From Fidelibacterota bacterium (GTDB taxonomy: Bacteria > Fidelibacterota > UBA8477 > JABMPR01), in NCBI GenBank assembly GCA_021734325.1, contig JAIPJF010000005.1:97474-161473 (forward strand): DNA of 64,000 nt, in the 5' to 3' direction. The position numbers and the translations under genes were made by a program. Position 1 is the first letter of the stretch, and the number at the start of each line of letters is the position of its first letter. Under the pieces are notes generated by a model. The model saw nothing but the letters and a program-made list of their open reading frames with translations, was not told the DNA's origin and searched no databases. Positions 36,788 to 45,897 of the stretch are shown here, piece by piece.

Positions 36788-39037
36788 ATGTCCCAATACC
36801 TAGTCATCGTTGAATCACCCTCAAAAGCAGGCACCATACGTAAATATTTAGGTGAGGAGTATGCAGTGCTTTCCACTGTTGGTCACATCCGTGACCTGCC
36901 CAAAAGTCAGCTGGGAGTAGATGTAAAAAATAATTTTAAGCCCCTCTATGTGACCATTGCCGGTAAGAAAAAGAATGTGGAAGCCCTTCGGGAAGCCGCC
37001 AAGAAATCCTTAAGGATATTTGTTGCGACTGACCCCGATCGTGAAGGTGAGGCAATTGGATGGCATGTCACCAAGATGCTCGAAAATCTTAATAAGCCCA
37101 TACAGCGTGTGATGTTCTATGAGATTACCAAGGCCGGCGTTCTTGAGGGAATGCGCAACGCCACTGAGCTGGATATGAATCTGGTCAATGCTCAACAGGC
37201 GAGGCGGATAATCGACAGACTGGTCGGTTTCAAGGTAAGTCCCTTTCTGTGGAAGGTTCTGTATTCAGGTCTTAGTGCAGGGCGAGTGCAATCCGTCGCC
37301 CTTCGTCTGATCTGCGAAAGACAGGATGAGATCGACAAGTTTGAGGCAGAGGAATACTGGACCATTAAAACGGAAGTCGAGACAGAGAGGAAGCAGAAAT
37401 TTGAAGCCGAGTTACAGAAAGTTGACGGGAAAAAAATTAAAATAGAGGACGAACTTACAGCTCATGATCTTCGACATGAGCTAAAGGAAGCTGAATATGT
37501 AATCGATAGGGTTGAAAAAAAGCAAGTCAAACGAAATCCCAGAGCCCCATTTACTACCAGTACCCTTCAACAGGCAGCATTTCAACAACTAGGTTTCACG
37601 ACGAAAAGGACCATGACCCTTGCCCAGCAACTATACGAGGGAATTAACCTGAAGAGTGGTGAGGTCACCGGTTTGATCACCTATATGCGAACGGATTCCA
37701 CAAGAGCTGCCAGCTCCGCTATTGAGATTGCCAGGGAGCATATCAAGGCAGCCTTTGGAGCGAAATATATTCCTTCAAAATTCCGGCAATTTGGGAAAGC
37801 GGCGGCCAAAGTTCAGGATGCCCATGAGGCGATCAGGCCGGCCAATCCGGCACTTCTTCCGAATGATGTCAAAGATTCTCTCACAGGTCCACAGGCAAAG
37901 CTTTACGATCTGATCTGGCGACGGTTTATTGCCTCCCAGATGTCGGTCGCAGTTTTTGATCAATCCACTGTTGATATCAAGGCAGGTGGGAGATTTGAGC
38001 TGAGAGCCACAGGTTCAGAGATTGTTTTTGAGGGCTATCGAAAAATTTATTATGAAAATGCTGAGGAAACAGATTCTCACCTCCCAGCAGATCTAATCCA
38101 GGGAGAGATTGTTCAACTATTAAAGGTCGATGCTGATCAGCACTTTACGAAACCACCAGCACCCTACACGGAAAGCAGCCTCGTGAAAGTCCTTGACACG
38201 GAGGGAATTGGTAGACCATCGACTTATGCTAACATCATCTCCGTTATCCAAACCAGAAACTATGTGAGCACAGAAAAACGTAAGCTCTATCCTACAGACC
38301 TGGGAAGAGTCACCAATAAATTGCTTGTTGAGAATTTTCCTGAGCTTGTGAATAAAAAATTCACCCGTGAAATGGAAGAGCAATTGGACAAGGTGGAAGA
38401 GGGTGACCTCACCTATTTACAGGTAATGGAAGAATTTTGGACCCATCTTGAGAAATGGCTGGAAGAATCATCAGGATCCTACAGCGAAATAAAGAAATCC
38501 CTCCAGGTAGAAACCGATCAAGTTTGCGAAAAATGTGGCAAGCCCATGGTGGTAAAATGGAGCAAGAATGGTCAATTCCTGGCATGTACAGGATTCCCAG
38601 GGTGCAAAAATGCTCGTCCCTTGAATACTGTTACCCCTGCCGAGGGAGAGGTTGATGAGGAAGCCAATGACTACGGGAGCTGTGACAAATGTGGCTCCCC
38701 ACTGATACTTAGGGATGGACGATATGGAAAATTTTATGCTTGTTCGGCATATCCCAAATGCAAATTTACTAAGCCCTTCAATGTACTGATGCCCTGCCCC
38801 AAACCTGACTGCAAGGGGAGTATATCTGCGAGGCGCTCCCGGAAGGGTAGATTGTTTTACGGATGCACCAATTATCCAGATTGTGATTTTGTTAGCTGGG
38901 ACCCACCCATAGATGTTAAATGTCCGGCTTGCGAAAATCCATACATGCTGGTTAAATCGACCAAGAAAAAGGGCGATTTTACATTCTGTCCTAATTGCAA
39001 GCATGAGATCATTGTCAATGAGTCAGAAGTTATATAA
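36788..39037 (+). CDS. topA: DNA topoisomerase I
   Basis: A 749-residue type IA topoisomerase relaxing negative supercoils. The TOPRIM domain holds VESPSKAGTIRKYLG and ATDPDREGEAIGWH, and the catalytic Tyr is in GLITYMRTDSTR. The C-terminus carries four zinc-ribbon units (CEKCGKP, CDKCGSP, CPKPDCKG, CPACENP with their second cysteine pairs). Full length; its start follows GAAGGAAGC. glyS begins 22 bp downstream. Confidence 0.96.
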   Translation: MSQYLVIVESPSKAGTIRKYLGEEYAVLSTVGHIRDLPKSQLGVDVKNNFKPLYVTIAGKKKNVEALREAAKKSLRIFVATDPDREGEAIGWHVTKMLENLNKPIQRVMFYEITKAGVLEGMRNATELDMNLVNAQQARRIIDRLVGFKVSPFLWKVLYSGLSAGRVQSVALRLICERQDEIDKFEAEEYWTIKTEVETERKQKFEAELQKVDGKKIKIEDELTAHDLRHELKEAEYVIDRVEKKQVKRNPRAPFTTSTLQQAAFQQLGFTTKRTMTLAQQLYEGINLKSGEVTGLITYMRTDSTRAASSAIEIAREHIKAAFGAKYIPSKFRQFGKAAAKVQDAHEAIRPANPALLPNDVKDSLTGPQAKLYDLIWRRFIASQMSVAVFDQSTVDIKAGGRFELRATGSEIVFEGYRKIYYENAEETDSHLPADLIQGEIVQLLKVDADQHFTKPPAPYTESSLVKVLDTEGIGRPSTYANIISVIQTRNYVSTEKRKLYPTDLGRVTNKLLVENFPELVNKKFTREMEEQLDKVEEGDLTYLQVMEEFWTHLEKWLEESSGSYSEIKKSLQVETDQVCEKCGKPMVVKWSKNGQFLACTGFPGCKNARPLNTVTPAEGEVDEEANDYGSCDKCGSPLILRDGRYGKFYACSAYPKCKFTKPFNVLMPCPKPDCKGSISARRSRKGRLFYGCTNYPDCDFVSWDPPIDVKCPACENPYMLVKSTKKKGDFTFCPNCKHEIIVNESEVI

Positions 39038-39059
39038 CGCATAAAGGTAGCGAGAAAAA

Positions 39060-40385
39060 ATGGCAAAATTAGAGAGTTTCGAGAAACTGGTATCCCTGGC
39101 AAAGCGTCGCGGGTTCATTTTTCAGTCCAGTGAGATCTATGGGGGTATCAATGCCTGTTATGATTACGGTCCTTTAGGCGTTGAACTAAAATTGAATGTG
39201 AAACAGATGTGGTGGAATGCCATGACACGCGAGTATGATAATATCGTAGGTCTGGATGCGGCCATTCTCATGCATCCGAAAGTTTGGGAAGCCAGTGGTC
39301 ACGTCGCCGGTTTTACTGATCCGTTGGTGGACTGCAAAAAATGTAAATCCAGATTCAGGGAAGATACGCTTAGCGAAGAATCCATGCAATCCAGACTATG
39401 TCCTGAGTGTGGCGGTGAGTTAACTGAGTCACGGCAATTCAATCTCATGTTCAAAACTCAGATGGGTGCTGTTGAAGGAACTGCATCCACCATTTATCTG
39501 CGACCGGAAACAGCCCAGGGTATCTTTGTGAATTTCCCCAACGTTGTAGATACATCTCGGATGCAGATTCCCTTTGGAATAGCGCAGATAGGGAAAGCGT
39601 TCAGGAACGAGATCACACCTGGTAATTTTATTTTCAGGACCCGGGAATTTGAACAGATGGAAATGCAATTCTTTGTCAGGCCTGAAGAATCAGATGCGTG
39701 GTTCGAAACCTGGAAGGAGAGGCGGATAAGCTTTTATGACAAGGTAGGGATCAGTCAGGAGAATTTGCACTTCAAGGAACACGGTCCGGATGAATTGGCG
39801 CATTACGCCAGGGCGGCTTTTGATATCGAATATAAATTTCCTATCGGCTGGAGTGAGTTGGAGGGAATTCATAATCGCTCCGATTTCGATCTCCGGCAGC
39901 ATGAGGAATTTTCAGGGAAAAGCATGACTTATAGAGATCCCCAGACAAATGAGGTATATACGCCCTTCATCATTGAGACATCAGCCGGATGTGATAGAAT
40001 GACACTGGCCATTCTGTGTGAAGCTTATGAGGAGGAGACCTTGGATGATGGGTCAGTGAGAACAGTCATGCATTTTCATCCACGCATAGCACCTATCAAA
40101 GTTGCGATCCTACCTCTGGTTAAAAAAGGTGGTCTCAAGGAATACTCCCTCGAGTTAAGGGATAAGCTAAAGCGACAGTTTAATGTTTTCTATGATGAAA
40201 AAGGTGCAATCGGTCGTCGCTATCGCCGAATGGATGAAGCGGGAACACCCTATTGTGTCACCATTGATTTTGACACCTTGGAGGATCATGCTGTTACGGT
40301 TCGTGACCGTGATACCATGGAACAGATACGCCTTCCTGTTTCTGATCTTCACGCCTGGCTTGCAGAAAGAATCCTGATTTCGTAG
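39060..40385 (+). CDS. glyS: Glycyl-tRNA synthetase (class II, dimeric type)
   Basis: A 441-residue enzyme that charges tRNA-Gly. The opening [14 protein letters not shown] and [11 protein letters not shown] are specific to the alpha-2 type. Motif 2 is [24 protein letters not shown], and a zinc site occurs in CKKCKSRF...CPECGG. The C-terminal anticodon-binding domain starts near PIKVAILPL. It probably shares the topA transcript. Confidence 0.96.
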   Translation: MAKLESFEKLVSLAKRRGFIFQSSEIYGGINACYDYGPLGVELKLNVKQMWWNAMTREYDNIVGLDAAILMHPKVWEASGHVAGFTDPLVDCKKCKSRFREDTLSEESMQSRLCPECGGELTESRQFNLMFKTQMGAVEGTASTIYLRPETAQGIFVNFPNVVDTSRMQIPFGIAQIGKAFRNEITPGNFIFRTREFEQMEMQFFVRPEESDAWFETWKERRISFYDKVGISQENLHFKEHGPDELAHYARAAFDIEYKFPIGWSELEGIHNRSDFDLRQHEEFSGKSMTYRDPQTNEVYTPFIIETSAGCDRMTLAILCEAYEEETLDDGSVRTVMHFHPRIAPIKVAILPLVKKGGLKEYSLELRDKLKRQFNVFYDEKGAIGRRYRRMDEAGTPYCVTIDFDTLEDHAVTVRDRDTMEQIRLPVSDLHAWLAERILIS

Positions 40386-40597
40386 CAAGGCATGCTTGAG
40401 AAAATTCAAACCTGATTCTTTTTCTTTTCTCGCTTGGCGTTTTAAAGTATCAGGGTGAAAAAAAATGTCATAGATCACACTCCCTGCTTGATGTGGGGGC
40501 GAAGCCATGTATATTGCATGACGTGATCAGGCGAATGATAAAACAAACCTTCTTAAACACACAGCAGCTCCCTGATAGACAACAATTTCCAATTATA

Positions 40598-40622
40598 AAT
40601 GCACCTGAGGGTGCATTCTTCA
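40598..40622 (+). terminator. Terminator-like hairpin
   Basis: AATGCACC and GGTGCATT form an 8-bp stem with a TGAG loop followed by CTTCAT. The rest of the 264-base gap after glyS contains no gene that I can support. Confidence 0.5.
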
Positions 40623-40649
40623 TATTATACAGCTAGAGAGTAGGTGCGA

Positions 40650-41360
40650 ATGAACAATACACTTAAGTTTTTGATAGATCTTCAGGAAATTGATCGACAG
40701 CTTTTTGAAATTGAAGAAAAAAAAGGAAGCCTGCCGGAAAAGGTGGAGAAACTTGAGTCTCAGGCGGATATCATTAAAAGTGAGCTTGATGGATCTCGCG
40801 CCACTTATGAAGAATATCAAAAAGAGTTGATTGCCACCAAGGGCGAATTGATGGATTCTGCTGAGAAGGTGAAAAAATACCAGGATCAACTTTACCTGGT
40901 GACGACAAATCGTGAGTATGATGCCCTCACAAATGAGATTGAGACAGTCAAAAGAAATATTGCCGAAATGGAAGCACGTCAACTCACCCTGGAAACAGCG
41001 ATTGAAGCGCTCAAAGAGATGATCGCATCTTCTGAGGAACAGAGTACTACCTTTGTAGAACAGTTAGCGGCGAATCGCGATGAACTAAAGGAGAAATCCG
41101 ATCTTACGGATGCTCGTCAGATTGAACTTGAAGCTGAGCGAAAAGAGTTGGTTGCCAAAATTGGAGAGCGTTATCTAAGGAAGTACAATAGAATTTTAAA
41201 AGCACGTCGTCGTGCAGTTGTTTCGATTGAACGAGCCGCATGCGCAGGGTGTCATAAACAACTCTCGCCACAGATCATATATGAGATTCAGCAAATGGAC
41301 AAATTTATTGAGTGCGAGAATTGTGGTCGAATATTGATCTACAATCCTTCTGAGGAGTAG
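40650..41360 (+). CDS. Coiled-coil zinc-ribbon protein (COG1579)
   Basis: A 236-residue protein: residues 1-170 are a long antiparallel coiled coil rich in Glu, Lys and Leu, and the end is a C4 zinc ribbon (CAGCHKQL...CENCGR). This is the COG1579/DUF164 architecture; it is thought to bind nucleic acid, but the role is unknown. I prefer ATG 40650 over GTG 40644. It ends in a terminator right before rnpB. Confidence 0.85.
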   Translation: MNNTLKFLIDLQEIDRQLFEIEEKKGSLPEKVEKLESQADIIKSELDGSRATYEEYQKELIATKGELMDSAEKVKKYQDQLYLVTTNREYDALTNEIETVKRNIAEMEARQLTLETAIEALKEMIASSEEQSTTFVEQLAANRDELKEKSDLTDARQIELEAERKELVAKIGERYLRKYNRILKARRRAVVSIERAACAGCHKQLSPQIIYEIQQMDKFIECENCGRILIYNPSEE

Positions 41361-41393
41361 TTTTTCCAGAATAATCTTGTCATCATCCTGTTT

Positions 41394-41426
41394 AAATGAT
41401 TCGCATTTGCGGATCATTTTTCTTTT
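41394..41426 (+). terminator. Rho-independent terminator
   Basis: AAATGATTCGC and GCGGATCATTT pair over 11 bp (one G-T), with loop ATTT and a trailing TTCTTTT, separating the zinc-ribbon gene from rnpB. Confidence 0.8.
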
Positions 41427-41468
41427 AGACAGATGGATATAAATTAGTTTTAAGTTGCTATTTTAAAA

Positions 41469-41847
41469 GGGTGGATCAGGCAGTCGCCTCGACACTTGTG
41501 TCAGGGAGGAAAGTCCGGACTCCACAGGACAAGTTGCCCATGTTTGCAGCATGGGACGCTGCCTCGGCGGTGATGGAAAGTGCCACAGAAAAGATACCGC
41601 CCCAACACTTGTGTCGGGGTAAGGGTGAAATCGTGAGGTAAGAGCTCACGTCCCGATTGGGCAACCGTTCGGGATGGCAAACCCCAGCTGGAGCAATTCC
41701 AAGCAGAAGAGAGTGGTTGTCCGCCACATCATTTTAAATGATACTCTTCGGGTAGGAAGCTAGTATTCAGATGAAAGTCTGAATCCAGATCAATGGCTGC
41801 CTCGTCCTCATGTAGGGCAAGACAGAATCCGGCTTACAGATCCACCC
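41469..41847 (+). ncRNA. rnpB: RNase P RNA (bacterial class A)
   Basis: The catalytic RNA that trims tRNA 5' ends, about 379 nt. P1 is closed by GGGTGGATC and GATCCACCC at the two ends. Conserved regions are present in order: GAGGAAAGTCCGGACTCC, GGTAAGGGTGAAA, GGTAAGAGCTCAC, GGCAAACCCC and AGACAGAATCCGGCTTAC. Two variable stem-loops (P3 at about 41487-41505, P12 at 41600-41619) carry the same hairpin ACACTTGTGT with C/G-rich flanks, as if one short palindrome had been inserted or copied in both places. A TATAAAT box lies about 30 bases upstream. Confidence 0.96.
41600..41619. repeat. Palindromic element inside rnpB (P12 position)
   Basis: CCCCAACACTTGTGTCGGGG differs at one base from the reverse complement of the perfect palindrome in the broken tRNA at 63572-63591. 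A shorter copy with core GACACTTGTGTC is at 41491-41502. Confidence 0.6.
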
Positions 41848-41999
41848 CTTTATATTCCCTGGTTAAGCGTCGCCTTGTCAACCGTAAGACGCTTTCCTAA
41901 ACAAGTCGATAACCAACAGGCAACACTTGTCATGTATAAGCAGTTTGTTTTTACAGTGAATTGAAGCAGGGAGAGGTTTATACTATAGACCAGTCAATT

Positions 42000-43706
42000 A
42001 TGGAAAAAATATGGATCATTCAAGATAGTCCTCAAGAGGAAATAGAAGCATTAGCTAAACAGCTAGGTGTCTCAAAAATTGTTGCTGGTATGCTCTGGCG
42101 TAGAGAATTGAGAACCATAGAGGATGCTCGGAATTTTTTTAATCCCAGCGTTACCCTTCTTCATGACCCCTTCCTCATGCTGAATATGAGTACAGCGGTT
42201 TCAGGAATTCGGAACTGTCTGGATAAGCAAGAACCTATTATGGTCTATGGTGATTATGATGTTGATGGTACCACAGCTGCATCTTTGCTCCATCTTTTTC
42301 TCCAGTCTGTAGGCGCAAAATCAGAGTTTTATATTCCTGATCGTACCACAGAAGGGTACGGCGTCTCAACAAAGGGTATTGATTATGCATCAGAAGCAGG
42401 GGTTAAGCTGGTCATTACCTGCGATTGTGGCATTACTGCAATGGAACAGACCGATTATGCAAGAAAGTTAGGAATTGATATGATCATAACTGATCATCAC
42501 ATTCCTGACGAGAAATTGCCAGCAGCCCTTGCAATTTTGAACCCCAAACAAGAGGGTTGTGAATATCCCAATAAAAATCTATGTGGAGCAGGGGTTGCCT
42601 TCAAGCTGACTCAGGCTCTCAGTCAGAATCTCGGATTACCTGCTGAATATCCCTTGCAGTACCTGGATCTGGCAGCCATTGGAACAGCTGCAGACATTGT
42701 TCAGGTCACTGGTGAAAACAGGGTAATTGTCGGGGAGGGTCTCAATCTTATAAGTCAGGGGAGAAGACCAGGGATCAAAGCTCTCAAGCATGTTGCGGGG
42801 ATTACAAGAGATGAAGTAACTGTGGCGGATGTTCTCTTTGGTCTGGGTCCCAGGATCAACGCGGTTGGTCGTTTGGGGGACGCAATGCGAGCTGTTCGTC
42901 TCATGACGGCGGCTACAGAAGCTCAGGCGAAAAAACTTTCCGCAGTTCTCAATTCAGAGAACGAAGTAAGGAAAACGGTTGAATCTAAGATAAATGATGA
43001 AGCAGTCAGGATGGCGAACGCCAAATACGACCCAAGAGAAAAACGCTCACTTGTTCTCTACAAAGAAGGATGGCACCATGGTGTGATCGGGATCGTAGCC
43101 TCAAAGCTGAAAGAACGATATTATGTACCAACAGTTATTATTGCAATTAATGATGGTGTTGGGAAAGCATCAGCCAGGAGTATTAGCGGATTCGATCTGC
43201 ATGAAGCATTTTCAAAATGTGCTGATCTCTTGGTCAGTTTTGGCGGTCATATGATGGCTGCCGGCATGACCATCGCATCTGAAAATCTGGAGGCGTTTGA
43301 ACAACGATTTCAGGAAATTGCCATGGAACAGATCAGTGAGGAAATGATGCGTCCCCGACTAAAGATCGAGTCAATCATAGAATTTAGTGATATCAATACA
43401 CAACTGCTGGAAGCATTAAGAAGACTAGCTCCCTACGGTCCGGGGAATATGAGACCCCTCTTTTCCAGCCAAAATCTTGAGGTGGTAGGATACCCGAGAC
43501 CCAAGATCGTTGGACAGAACCATCTGAAATTTAAGGTTCGACAGGGTCGAACGGTTTTAGATGCGATAGGCTTTGGCCTGGCAGAACAACTGGAACTACT
43601 GTATGCAGGGAAACCCATAGAAATGGCTTATATTCTTGCCGAGAATGAGTGGCAGGGACGCAAATCCATACAACTTGAATTAAAAGACATTAGATTAATG
43701 AACTAG
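42000..43706 (+). CDS. recJ: Single-stranded-DNA-specific exonuclease RecJ
   Basis: A 568-residue 5'-3' exonuclease of the DHH family used in repair and recombination. Motifs are MVYGDYDVDGTTAA (metal Asp residues), ITDHHIP (DHH), the DHHA1 motif SFGGHMMAAG and a C-terminal OB-like region. The track start is TTG 41961; I prefer ATG 42000 because RecJ proteins normally begin just before the W-x(2)-A-L-A region, although no strong RBS supports either. Confidence 0.93.
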   Translation: MEKIWIIQDSPQEEIEALAKQLGVSKIVAGMLWRRELRTIEDARNFFNPSVTLLHDPFLMLNMSTAVSGIRNCLDKQEPIMVYGDYDVDGTTAASLLHLFLQSVGAKSEFYIPDRTTEGYGVSTKGIDYASEAGVKLVITCDCGITAMEQTDYARKLGIDMIITDHHIPDEKLPAALAILNPKQEGCEYPNKNLCGAGVAFKLTQALSQNLGLPAEYPLQYLDLAAIGTAADIVQVTGENRVIVGEGLNLISQGRRPGIKALKHVAGITRDEVTVADVLFGLGPRINAVGRLGDAMRAVRLMTAATEAQAKKLSAVLNSENEVRKTVESKINDEAVRMANAKYDPREKRSLVLYKEGWHHGVIGIVASKLKERYYVPTVIIAINDGVGKASARSISGFDLHEAFSKCADLLVSFGGHMMAAGMTIASENLEAFEQRFQEIAMEQISEEMMRPRLKIESIIEFSDINTQLLEALRRLAPYGPGNMRPLFSSQNLEVVGYPRPKIVGQNHLKFKVRQGRTVLDAIGFGLAEQLELLYAGKPIEMAYILAENEWQGRKSIQLELKDIRLMN

Positions 43707-43717
43707 GGGAAAATGAG

Positions 43718-44710
43718 ATGAGAAAAGCATATATCGACGCAATCGGCATGTATGTCCCACCTAAAGTGGTTACGAATAAAGATCTCGAAGCCATGATGGA
43801 AACCTCAGATGAATGGATTAGAGAAAGATCAGGTATCCAGGAGCGCCACCATGTTGATGGTGAATGTACAACAGATCTTGCACTGAAAGCTTCTCAGGAA
43901 GCGCTTGCAATAGCTGGGATGAATCCTGAGGACATCGAACATATCGTCTTTTCCACCATGGCAAATGACTATTTTGTTCCCGGTGGCGGCCCCATGATGA
44001 CCAGGCGATTGGGGATTCCAGGGACTCCGGCTGTCGATATCCGCATGGCGTGTTCAGGATATTTATACGGTCTGTCCATTTCGAAGGCATTTATTGAATC
44101 CGGAGCATACAATAATGTCCTGCTGATTACCTCTGAGGTGCAGTCAGTGGCTTTGGATTTTTCAACAGCTGGCCGTGATACGGCTGTATTATTTGGAGAT
44201 GGCGCTGCCGCCACGGTAATAAAGGCCACTGATGAGGAGAGAGGAATCCTCTCGGTAAAAACACATGCAGATGGGCGCTACGCTGAAGATCTCATGCTCA
44301 GAACCCCCTCCACGCTGGACAATCCATTTCTTACCAATGAATTACTGGATAAGGGCTATGGCCGGGTGGTCATGAACGGGCGAAGTGTATTCAAACATGC
44401 GATCACAAAATTCCCAGAAGTCATTGCAGAGGCTCTGGAGGCGGCGGGTGTAGAAAAAAAAGAAGTTAAATTGGTGGTTCCTCATCAGGCAAATTTGAGA
44501 ATTACGGAAGCAGTTGCCAATCGCCTGGATCTTGAATTGCATAAGGTTGTCTTCTCGAATATTCATAAATATGGGAACACGACCTCTGCTTCCATTCCGA
44601 TCGCCCTCTACGAAGCCCAGGCCGAGGGGAAAATTGAGCGTGGAGATATTATTGTTGTTGCCTCATTTGGTGCAGGATTCACCTGGGGTGCTTCAGTGAT
44701 AAAGTGGTAG
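43718..44710 (+). CDS. fabH: 3-oxoacyl-[acyl-carrier-protein] synthase III family
   Basis: A 330-residue thiolase-fold enzyme condensing acyl-CoA with malonyl-ACP to start fatty acid synthesis. The catalytic triad is C112 in MACSGYLYG, His in VPHQANLRI and Asn in NIHKYGNTTS. No other fab gene is nearby; the next gene is an acyl-CoA dehydrogenase, so a role in a special acyl pathway is possible. AAAATGAG precedes the start. Confidence 0.9.
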   Translation: MRKAYIDAIGMYVPPKVVTNKDLEAMMETSDEWIRERSGIQERHHVDGECTTDLALKASQEALAIAGMNPEDIEHIVFSTMANDYFVPGGGPMMTRRLGIPGTPAVDIRMACSGYLYGLSISKAFIESGAYNNVLLITSEVQSVALDFSTAGRDTAVLFGDGAAATVIKATDEERGILSVKTHADGRYAEDLMLRTPSTLDNPFLTNELLDKGYGRVVMNGRSVFKHAITKFPEVIAEALEAAGVEKKEVKLVVPHQANLRITEAVANRLDLELHKVVFSNIHKYGNTTSASIPIALYEAQAEGKIERGDIIVVASFGAGFTWGASVIKW

Positions 44711-44741
44711 TGATAGCAACCAATAGCATCGGGGGAAAGCA

Positions 44742-45890
44742 ATGAAACTGTATTTTCAGGAAGAACATTACATGCTTCAGGATATGGTGAGGGATTTTGC
44801 GATCAACGAAGTTGCACCACTCTCTGAAGCGCTTGATAAAGATGAGCGGTTTCCAATTGACCTGATCCCAAAATTGGCTGAACTGGGATTATTGGGTATT
44901 CCCTTCTCTGAAAAATATGGCGGGGCCGGAATGGACACGATGGCCTATACCCTCGTCATTGAAGAATTAGCCAAAGTGGATTCATCCGTCGCAATCACAG
45001 TCGCTGCCCACATTTCCTTGGGGACTTATCCCATTTATCTATTTGGGACGGAGCAACAGAAAGCTCAACATCTTCCAAAGCTGATCGCAGGGGAATATCT
45101 GGCTTGTTTCGGTTTGACAGAACCAGAAGCAGGTTCTGATGCTGGCGGAACGAAAACAAATGCCGTGCAAGATGGTGATGAATGGATCATCAATGGATCA
45201 AAAAACTTTATCACCAATGCAGGATACTCTGGCGTTTGTAATCTGACCGCTGTAACAGACCCTGATTTAAAACGTCCCAGTGGAATATCGGTTTTTATGG
45301 TCGATCCCAAAACCCCTGGCTTCATAATTGGTCCGCCTGAAAAGAAAATGGGATGGCGCGGTTCAGATACCCGAGCGCTGACCTTTGATAATATGCGTGT
45401 TCACAAGAGCGCGTTACTGGGAGAATTGAATGTAGGTTTTAAGCAGATGATGACAGCCCTGGTTGGAGGTCGGATCAGCGTGGCAGCACTGTCATTAGGC
45501 TTGGCAGAAGGCGCCCTGCAGGCTGCTTTAAAATATTCAGATGAACGAGAGGCTTTTGGTAAAAAGATACACGATTTTCAGGGGATTGGATTGCAGCTGG
45601 CAGATATCGCCACTGAAATTGAGGCAGCCCGCCATCTGGTTTATTATGCCAGCTACCTTAAGGATCAGGGAGAAAATGTGGTAAAAGCCGCAGCAATGGC
45701 TAAACTCAAAGCGTCTGAGGTGGCTGTCCGGGCAACTAATTTTGCCGTTCAGGTTCACGGCGGATATGGTTATATCAAAGAATTTCAGGTTGAACGGTTT
45801 TTCCGGGATGCCAAAGTCCTGACCATCGGCGAGGGAACATCAGAAGTTCAGAAACTTGTGATTTTGAAGCAGCTTTTAAAAGGGTTATAA
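44742..45890 (+). CDS. Acyl-CoA dehydrogenase (short-chain/butyryl-type)
   Basis: A 382-residue flavoprotein oxidising acyl-CoA to enoyl-CoA. It shows CFGLTEPEAGSDAGG, NGSKNFITNAGYSG, QVHGGYGYIKEFQVERFFRDAK and the catalytic Glu in GEGTSEVQKL, close to the bcd/acdA group. Its electron acceptor is probably the EtfBA encoded 10 kb downstream. It lies 31 bp after fabH, inside the long plus-strand run ending at mazG. Confidence 0.92.
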   Translation: MKLYFQEEHYMLQDMVRDFAINEVAPLSEALDKDERFPIDLIPKLAELGLLGIPFSEKYGGAGMDTMAYTLVIEELAKVDSSVAITVAAHISLGTYPIYLFGTEQQKAQHLPKLIAGEYLACFGLTEPEAGSDAGGTKTNAVQDGDEWIINGSKNFITNAGYSGVCNLTAVTDPDLKRPSGISVFMVDPKTPGFIIGPPEKKMGWRGSDTRALTFDNMRVHKSALLGELNVGFKQMMTALVGGRISVAALSLGLAEGALQAALKYSDEREAFGKKIHDFQGIGLQLADIATEIEAARHLVYYASYLKDQGENVVKAAAMAKLKASEVAVRATNFAVQVHGGYGYIKEFQVERFFRDAKVLTIGEGTSEVQKLVILKQLLKGL

Positions 45891-45897
45891 TTACTAC

